The notes under the pieces are model-generated. The model was not told where the DNA came from. It did not search any database and saw nothing but the letters and a program-made list of their open reading frames with translations. A stretch of 10,726 nt of DNA from 13-2-20CM-68-14 sp046733295 (GTDB lineage Bacteria; Actinomycetota; Thermoleophilia; Gaiellales; Gaiellaceae). Below, piece after piece: positions 6,628 through 10,726 of the stretch. A program made the position numbers and the translations under genes. The DNA is taken from assembly GCA_046733295.1 (NCBI GenBank), contig JBKPOY010000079.1:1-10726 (forward strand), given 5' to 3'. Position 1 is the stretch's first letter. The number at the start of each line of letters is the position of its first letter.

Positions 6628-8454
6628 CTAGCGGGAAAGCAGGATCGTCCGGATCCGTCCGCCCTTGCCGCTCTGTTCGGCCCAGGTGACGCGGCGGCCC
6701 GAGATCGCGGCGCCGACGACGGGGCCGCGCGTGAACGCGAGCAAATGCGACTTTCCGGAAGCGAGGTTGAGGAGGCGGACGGTGCGGCCGGCCGCGTAGA
6801 CGAGCCTACCGCCGCTGGCCGAGATCGAGCCTGTCGCGCTCGACTGGACGACCGAGGTGCGGATCAGCTTGCCCGACCCCGCGTTCACGACCGTGATCGC
6901 GAGCTCGCCGGTGTGCACCGCGCGTGTGAGCGTGGCCACGTAGCGGCCGGAGAGGGCGATGCCGAGCGGCTCGCCGAACGCGGTGTACGAGGAGAGCAGG
7001 CGCCCGTAGAGGCTCCGCACCTGCAGCGGGCTCGTCCATTCGTCGGGCTTGGTGTAGGTGAGAGGCTTGACCTCGCCGCCGCCGGCGGGCGTCGAGTAGA
7101 GCTCCGGCTCGGCGTAGACGTTGCCGTCGAGATCGTTCCGCAGGCTGTCGAAGGCGATCGCGGTTCCGCCTGGCGACCAGCTCGGGTTGCCGTCGCCCCG
7201 CTCGGTGTTCGGCAGACGGATGTGCCCGCTGCCGTCGGCCCGGGCCACCCAGATCCCGTCGTGGGCGGCTCCGGCGATCTTCGCGCCGTCGGGCGACCAG
7301 GCTGCCTCAGACATCCCGTCGGCGACCCGACGCGGATCGCCGCCGTCCGCGCGGACGGTGAACAGCGCGCCGTGCGCGTCGTCGTAGGCGATCCGGGTGC
7401 CGTCGGGCGACCACGCGGGCCGCACGCCGGCCGCGACCTGGTGGGCTCCCGAACCGTCCGCATTCGCGACGAGGACGTGGTACCGCTGGTCGTCGAAGGC
7501 GAGCTTCGTCCCGTCCGGTGACCAGGAGGGGCGGATTCCGTCGCCCACGTCGTGGCGCGCCGAGCCGTCGGCGTTCACGATCGCCAGCTTGAGCCTGTAG
7601 CTCGACTCGTAGTAGCCGTACGCAAGCTTGGTGCCGTCGGGCGACCAGGCGACGCCGTACTTGGGGCGCGCGTCGGAGGTGATCCGTATGCGCCCGGTGC
7701 CGTCGGCGTTCATCACGTAGAGGTCCGCCGTCTCGTCATCGTCGACGCAGCACTGCTCGCCAGAGATGAGCGCGACCTTCGTCCCGTCGGGCGACCACGC
7801 GGGATCGAAGTTGCAGTTGCACGCGTCACCGCGGACGAGCTGCCGCCGGACGGCCGCGACGCGGCCGCCGTCGACCGCGAGCGCCCGTGGATCGTCGAAC
7901 CTGAACACACGCCTGGCGCTTCGTCCCGCAACGCGCTCGACGGCGTGGGTGCGCGGACCCCCGATTCCGTCCTCGTGCCGATAGAAGGTGAGCAGGCTGC
8001 CTCTGCCGGCCAACGGCGGGACCGAAGGCTCCGCCTCGTAGGCGTCGCGCTCCATCGCCATCTCCTGCACCCGGCGCGGCTTGCGGGTCGAGAACGTGGC
8101 CGTCATGACCGCGACGTCGAGCTCGGTGTTGCCCGCGCCCGTGAAGACCATCCACATCACCCGATTGCGCGCCAGGGCGAGGCCGCCGTAGGCGCCGCAG
8201 CCGAAGCCATCTCTCCGGGCGTGCGGAATCGTCACCCGGCGGTGTGAGCGAAGCGAATACATGCTCAGGCTCGCCCCGCAAGCCCTGAGCGAGGTCGACC
8301 AGGCGACCCAGTTGCCGTCCTGCGCGAACTGGCGGATCGGCGTCCGCGTGGTGACCAGCGTCCGTGGGCTGCCGAGCCCGCTCTCGGGAGCCGCCGTGCT
8401 GCCCGCGGCCGTCACCCCCGCCAGCACTGCCGCGACAGAGACGATCAGCTTCAT
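6628..8454 (-). CDS. Secreted TolB-like (PD40/WD40-like) beta-propeller protein
   Basis: 608 aa. The N-terminus MKLIVSVAAVLAGVTAAGSTAA is a Sec signal peptide with probable cleavage near residue 22, so the protein acts outside the membrane. Six PD40 repeats of the form WSPDGTKLAY start at W220, W270, W311, W348, W386 and W426 (the last is WSPGGT), spaced 37-50 residues. The flanking N- and C-terminal regions contain further blade-like strands (about 30-200 and 470-608), for example VTWAEQSGKGGRIRTILL at the end. Known relatives (TolB, DPP-IV-type propellers) bind proteins or peptides; no peptidase domain is present here, so a binding or scaffold role is the safest reading. Cysteines C212, C214, C235 and C236 cluster near the first two repeats and may form disulfides. 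It lies about 72 nt after msrA and 10 nt before the NYN gene. No good ribosome site precedes the ATG. Confidence 0.88.
   Translation of the reverse strand: MKLIVSVAAVLAGVTAAGSTAAPESGLGSPRTLVTTRTPIRQFAQDGNWVAWSTSLRACGASLSMYSLRSHRRVTIPHARRDGFGCGAYGGLALARNRVMWMVFTGAGNTELDVAVMTATFSTRKPRRVQEMAMERDAYEAEPSVPPLAGRGSLLTFYRHEDGIGGPRTHAVERVAGRSARRVFRFDDPRALAVDGGRVAAVRRQLVRGDACNCNFDPAWSPDGTKVALISGEQCCVDDDETADLYVMNADGTGRIRITSDARPKYGVAWSPDGTKLAYGYYESSYRLKLAIVNADGSARHDVGDGIRPSWSPDGTKLAFDDQRYHVLVANADGSGAHQVAAGVRPAWSPDGTRIAYDDAHGALFTVRADGGDPRRVADGMSEAAWSPDGAKIAGAAHDGIWVARADGSGHIRLPNTERGDGNPSWSPGGTAIAFDSLRNDLDGNVYAEPELYSTPAGGGEVKPLTYTKPDEWTSPLQVRSLYGRLLSSYTAFGEPLGIALSGRYVATLTRAVHTGELAITVVNAGSGKLIRTSVVQSSATGSISASGGRLVYAAGRTVRLLNLASGKSHLLAFTRGPVVGAAISGRRVTWAEQSGKGGRIRTILLSR
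7165..7797 (-). repeat. PD40 repeat-coding units inside the beta-propeller gene
   Basis: A 15-nt core (on the plus strand GCCGTCGGGCGACCA or a close variant) recurs at 7165, 7285, 7399, 7510, 7633 and 7783, spaced 120, 114, 111, 123 and 150 bp. On the coding strand it spells the W-S-P-D-G core of each blade. Four copies (7285, 7399, 7633, 7783) are nearly identical at DNA level, although the third base could vary. This fits strong codon bias or recent repeat homogenisation. Confidence 0.85.
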
Positions 8455-8507
8455 GCCGCGACAGTACGACGGAGTTGTTACGGGACCTACGCGAGCTTGT
8501 TAGGAAA

Positions 8508-8520
8508 TCGCTGCAAGCGA
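8508..8520 (-). terminator. Possible weak terminator after msrA
   Basis: On the minus strand, shortly after the msrA stop, TCGCT-TGC-AGCGA forms a 5-bp stem with a 3-nt loop followed by TTTCC. The stem is short and the T-run only three bases, so read-through into the beta-propeller gene is likely. The call is tentative. Confidence 0.25.
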
Positions 8521-8526
8521 GCGCCT

Positions 8527-9012
8527 TCAGGCGGTCGCGCGGAGAGCCGGCGTGCAGCTCGACCGGCCCCGCTTCTCGAGGTACTGCTGGTGGTAGTCCT
8601 CGGCGGGGTAGAACGTCTGCGCGGGCTCCACGACAGTCACGACACGGCCGGAGTGCTTCGTTTGCTGCTCAGCCTTCGAGCGAAGCGCGATTTCCTGCTG
8701 CTCCTCGTCGTGGAAGAAGACCACCGAGCGGTACTGATCGCCGATGTCCCATCCCTGCCGGTTGAGTTGCGTCGGGTCGTGCTTGCCCCAGAAGACGTCC
8801 AGGAGCTGTTCGTACGAGATCTGCTCGGGGTCGTAGGTCACCTCGACGACCTCGGCGTGGCCGGTCGTGTGTGAGCACACATCCTCGTAGGTCGGGTTCT
8901 CGAGATTGCCACCTTCGTAGCCGACCTCGGTCCTCGTAACGCCGTCGAGCTGCCGAAACGCCGCCTCGACGCCCCAGAAGCACCCTGCTCCGAACGTTGC
9001 CTTCCTCTCCAC
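8527..9012 (-). CDS. msrA: Peptide methionine-S-sulfoxide reductase MsrA
   Basis: 161 aa cytoplasmic enzyme that reduces the S-epimer of methionine sulfoxide in proteins or as the free amino acid, with electrons from thioredoxin. The catalytic motif GCFWG is at residues 10-14 (C11). Other family landmarks follow: VGYEGG, NPTYEDVCSHTTGHAEVVEV, LLDVFWGKHDPTQLNRQGWDIGDQYRS, and the end FYPAEDYHQQYL. A C-terminal cysteine (C153) may be the resolving residue. Start: GTG at 9012, one base overlapping the msrB stop (TAGTG), with GGAGGAGG 4 nt upstream inside the last msrB codons; this makes the first strand ERKATFGAGCFWG as usual. The frame is open farther upstream, but that sequence is msrB in another frame. 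Co-translation with msrB is expected. Confidence 0.96.
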   Translation of the reverse strand: MERKATFGAGCFWGVEAAFRQLDGVTRTEVGYEGGNLENPTYEDVCSHTTGHAEVVEVTYDPEQISYEQLLDVFWGKHDPTQLNRQGWDIGDQYRSVVFFHDEEQQEIALRSKAEQQTKHSGRVVTVVEPAQTFYPAEDYHQQYLEKRGRSSCTPALRATA

Positions 9013-9404
9013 TACGCCTCCTCCAGTTTCAGTGCCGCCGAGTTGATGCAGTAACGCTGACCCGTCGGAGCGGGGCCGTCGGGGAACACGTGGCCGAGAT
9101 GGCCGCCGCAGTTCGCGCACATCACCTCGGTGCGGATCATCCCGTAGCTGACGTCGGTCTCCTCGTCGATCGCTTCCTCCGCGGCCGGTGCGTAGAACGC
9201 CGGCCAACCGCAGCCGGAGTCGTACTTCGTCTCCGAGGCGAAGAGCTCGACGCCGCAGCCGGCGCAGCGGTACGTGCCGGGCTCGAAGGTGTGGTCGTAC
9301 TCACCCGAAAAGGGCGCTTCGGTGCCCTTCTCCCGCAGAATCCTGTACTGCTCGGGCGTCAGTTCCGACCGCCACTGCTGTTCTGTTTTCTGAACTTTGG
9401 TCAC
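9012..9404 (-). CDS. msrB: Peptide methionine-R-sulfoxide reductase MsrB
   Basis: 130 aa. Reduces the R-epimer of methionine sulfoxide, complementing MsrA. Two CxxC pairs form the structural zinc site (C47/C50 in RCAGCG and C96/C99 in MCANCGGHLGH). The catalytic cysteine is C119 in GQRYCINSAAL, and C65 in the SGCGWPAF motif is a likely resolving residue. The N-terminus KTEQQWRSELTPEQYRILREKGTE is standard. The GTG start at 9404 fits the family and avoids overlap with the metallophosphoesterase 29 nt upstream; the frame is open farther upstream, with CTG possible. The ribosome site is poor (GCGAGA-like). The gene lies directly before msrA with a 1-nt overlap, the typical arrangement of the oxidative-repair pair. 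Confidence 0.96.
   Translation of the reverse strand: MTKVQKTEQQWRSELTPEQYRILREKGTEAPFSGEYDHTFEPGTYRCAGCGVELFASETKYDSGCGWPAFYAPAAEEAIDEETDVSYGMIRTEVMCANCGGHLGHVFPDGPAPTGQRYCINSAALKLEEA
9017..9024 (-). promoter_or_regulatory. Ribosome binding site of msrA, inside msrB
   Basis: GGAGGAGG on the minus strand lies in the last codons of msrB (Leu-Glu-Glu-Ala-stop) and 4 nt before the msrA GTG. It fixes the msrA start and implies translational coupling. Confidence 0.75.
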
Positions 9405-9433
9405 GCTGAACAGTCTCGCAAAAGCGTGTTTCG

Positions 9434-10177
9434 TTACGCCTCCGCCGGGGCCGGAGCAAGCCAGCCATCCACCCACCAGCGTGCGTGGGGCATGTCGCTT
9501 CGGAGCACGCGGTCGAGCAGAGCTCCGACGTCATAGCCCGTGCGCCTGAGCTCGGTCGAGATCCGCCCTCGGTCCGCGCTCACGATCGCGTATTCGGCCC
9601 AGGGAGACATCCGGATCCGGCCGTTCGGAGGCCAGCTGTTGAACGGCAGGCCGACACTGCCCGGGTTGACAACAACCGTCGTCCCGTGGACGCGAACCAG
9701 CTGGACGTGGGTGTGCCCCGTCGCCACGACGCTCGCGTCCACGCCGTCCAGCATGGCGGCCAGGTCGGCATCCGGGGTCCCGGCCCAGATGTCCTCCGTC
9801 GCCGAGCGAGGGGAGCCGTGGACGCAGAGCGCGCGCTCGCCGTCCAGCTCGACCTCGACGGTCGCCGGCAGCTGTGCCAGGTAGCGGTGCTCCGCGTCGC
9901 CGAGCCGCGCCGACCACCAGCGACCCTGCTCGGTCAGCTTGGGCCCGTCCTCGCCTGTCAGCGCGGGGACCTCGTCGAGCAGCCACTGGTCCCAGTTGCC
10001 GCCGACGACGTCCGCCCCGCTCGCGCGTAGGAGGCGGATCGTCTCGACCGGCTCGGGACCGGGCGCGACGTCGCCGAGGCAGACGATTCGGTCGACCCCT
10101 TCCGCGGCAAGCTCGAGGAGGACCGTTTCGAGCGCGATGGGGTTGCCGTGGAGGTCCGAGATCAGGCCGAGGCGCAC
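9434..10177 (-). CDS. Metallophosphoesterase, YfcE/MJ0936-like
   Basis: 247 aa calcineurin-like phosphoesterase. Metal-binding motifs in order: ISDLHGN (D8, H10), CLGDVAPGPEP (D36), GGNWD (N61), CVHGSPR (H120) and GHTHVQ (H155, H157), then the typical VNPGSVGLPFN (170-180). The set is complete, so it is probably active on a phosphodiester or phosphomonoester with two bound metals. Family members include cyclic-nucleotide phosphodiesterases and diadenosine tetraphosphatases, and the substrate cannot be chosen from sequence. The GTG start at 10177 begins directly with the first strand RLGLISDLHGN. The kinase-like gene ends 10 nt upstream, so the two are probably one unit. The C-terminal 40 residues (TELRRTGYDVGALLDRVLRSDMPHARWW) form an extra helical tail after the core, common in related actinobacterial proteins. 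Confidence 0.93.
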   Translation of the reverse strand: MRLGLISDLHGNPIALETVLLELAAEGVDRIVCLGDVAPGPEPVETIRLLRASGADVVGGNWDQWLLDEVPALTGEDGPKLTEQGRWWSARLGDAEHRYLAQLPATVEVELDGERALCVHGSPRSATEDIWAGTPDADLAAMLDGVDASVVATGHTHVQLVRVHGTTVVVNPGSVGLPFNSWPPNGRIRMSPWAEYAIVSADRGRISTELRRTGYDVGALLDRVLRSDMPHARWWVDGWLAPAPAEA

Positions 10178-10187
10178 CCGGCCAAGC

Positions 10188-10726
10188 TTATGCGTGGCCG
10201 GCGGTCCGGTCGAGACCGGCGACGGCGGCTCGCTCGAGTGCAGCGAATCCTTCCGTGCGACCGTAACGGGTGAGCACGCAGTTGAGCCAGAGTGCGAGAA
10301 CGCGCGCGCGCAGAAGCTGCTCGTCGGTGATCTCGCCGTAGACGGCCCGGAACTCCGCGCGCTCCGGCTCGTCGAAGAGGCTCCAGTAGAGCGACAGGTC
10401 GATCGCGGGATCGCTACGGCCGAGGTCGACCCAGTCGACGACTCCGGTCAGGCCCTCCTCGTCCGCGAGCACCTGGCGGATGTGGAGGTCGCCGTGCGTA
10501 ACCGCCACGGGCTCGATCGGCGGGAGCCGCTCCGCGGCCGCGAGCAGCCCGTCGAGGTGGGGCGGAGGGGCCCAGAGCCCGGCCTGTTCGAGCCCGGCGA
10601 GCTCCTCGCGAGTCCTCGGAACGCGCGACCTCATGTCCGAGCGGCCGTTCGGGTCGACCGGCATGCTCTCCGCCGGGGCGCAGTCGTGGAGGGTGCGAAG
10701 GAATGTGGCGAGCTGCTGGGCGACAC
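10188..10726 (-). CDS. Aminoglycoside phosphotransferase (APH/choline-kinase fold) family protein, N-terminus outside
   Basis: The gene runs off the right edge. The visible C-terminal part begins VAQQLATFLRTLHDCAPAES, the hinge helix pattern 'lg.fLr.LH' of the APH fold, and continues past an internal Met at 10664, so that Met is not the start. The catalytic loop is VTHGDLHIRQVL and the metal-binding motif is VVDWVDLGRSDPAIDLSLYW. Both aspartates are present. The usual Asn four residues after the second base-loop position (HGDLHxxN) is Gln here (codon 10483-10485). Such proteins phosphorylate small molecules with a hydroxyl group (aminoglycosides, macrolides, choline, homoserine, sugars). Resistance function must not be assumed; most actinobacterial members are uncharacterised. 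Upstream of the metallophosphoesterase by 10 nt, so probably co-transcribed. Confidence 0.88.
   Translation of the reverse strand, partial: VAQQLATFLRTLHDCAPAESMPVDPNGRSDMRSRVPRTREELAGLEQAGLWAPPPHLDGLLAAAERLPPIEPVAVTHGDLHIRQVLADEEGLTGVVDWVDLGRSDPAIDLSLYWSLFDEPERAEFRAVYGEITDEQLLRARVLALWLNCVLTRYGRTEGFAALERAAVAGLDRTAGHA

Noticed and set aside
7552..8247. 231-codon plus-strand frame opposite the beta-propeller gene
   Set aside because: Antisense to a gene with clear repeats and signal peptide; composition typical of GC-driven open frames.
8455..8526. Sigma-70 promoter in the gap before the beta-propeller gene
   Set aside because: TACTGT and TAACAA on the minus strand resemble -10 boxes, but neither has a convincing -35 at the right distance.
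10188..10664. Complete 158-aa kinase gene starting at the ATG at 10664
   Set aside because: The frame continues to the window edge with family-like sequence (LATFLRTLH), so the gene is truncated by the window rather than short.

Overview
The window is dense, GC-rich bacterial chromosome. Gaps are short, GTG/TTG starts are common, and long spurious open frames lie opposite real genes, as expected at this GC content. Gene content (MalFGK-type ABC importer with a twin-arginine binding protein, PuuB-like FAD oxidase, YacP-like NYN protein, msrB-msrA pair) and codon style suggest an actinobacterium, perhaps of the Thermoleophilia (Gaiella/Solirubrobacter-like) lineage. That placement is inference from style; no marker gene is present.

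Left part (1-1680, plus strand): the last 83 codons of a class-III PLP aminotransferase are followed by a FAD-dependent oxidoreductase of the DAO/PuuB type. The oxidoreductase probably starts at a CTG codon overlapping the aminotransferase stop. This pairing is typical of amine or polyamine catabolism: oxidation or transamination of primary amines. A perfect 13-bp-stem hairpin at 1647-1678 sits between this unit and the convergent ABC unit, and probably ends transcription from both sides.

Middle (1685-6269): a complete ABC importer. On the minus strand the order is permease 1 (3997-5013), permease 2 (3092-3994), then a Tat-type solute-binding protein (1685-3067). The MalK/UgpC-type ATPase (5076-6269) is transcribed divergently from a 62-bp intergenic region, and both first genes of the divergent pair appear to start with TTG. 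The substrate is not readable from sequence. The families are those of sugar, glycerol-phosphate and polyol importers; the amine-catabolic neighbours make an amine-containing substrate possible.

Right part (6270-10726, all minus strand): read in transcription order this is an aminoglycoside-phosphotransferase-like kinase (runs off the right edge), a YfcE/MJ0936-like metallophosphoesterase, msrB, msrA, a secreted TolB-like beta-propeller, and a small YacP-like NYN/PIN-fold protein. Gaps are 10, 29, -1, about 72 and 10 nt, so parts of it are probably operonic. MsrB and MsrA together repair both stereoisomers of methionine sulfoxide. The other genes look like unrelated housekeeping or orphan genes.

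I found no RNA genes, CRISPR arrays, insertion sequences, phage genes or attachment sites, and no gene-free stretch longer than 300 bases. I see no convincing new multi-gene system. The most interesting points are the non-canonical CTG start at a CTGA overlap, the divergent ATPase with paired TTG starts, the in-frame 14-bp duplication at the permease 1 start, and enlarged extracytoplasmic loops in both permeases.
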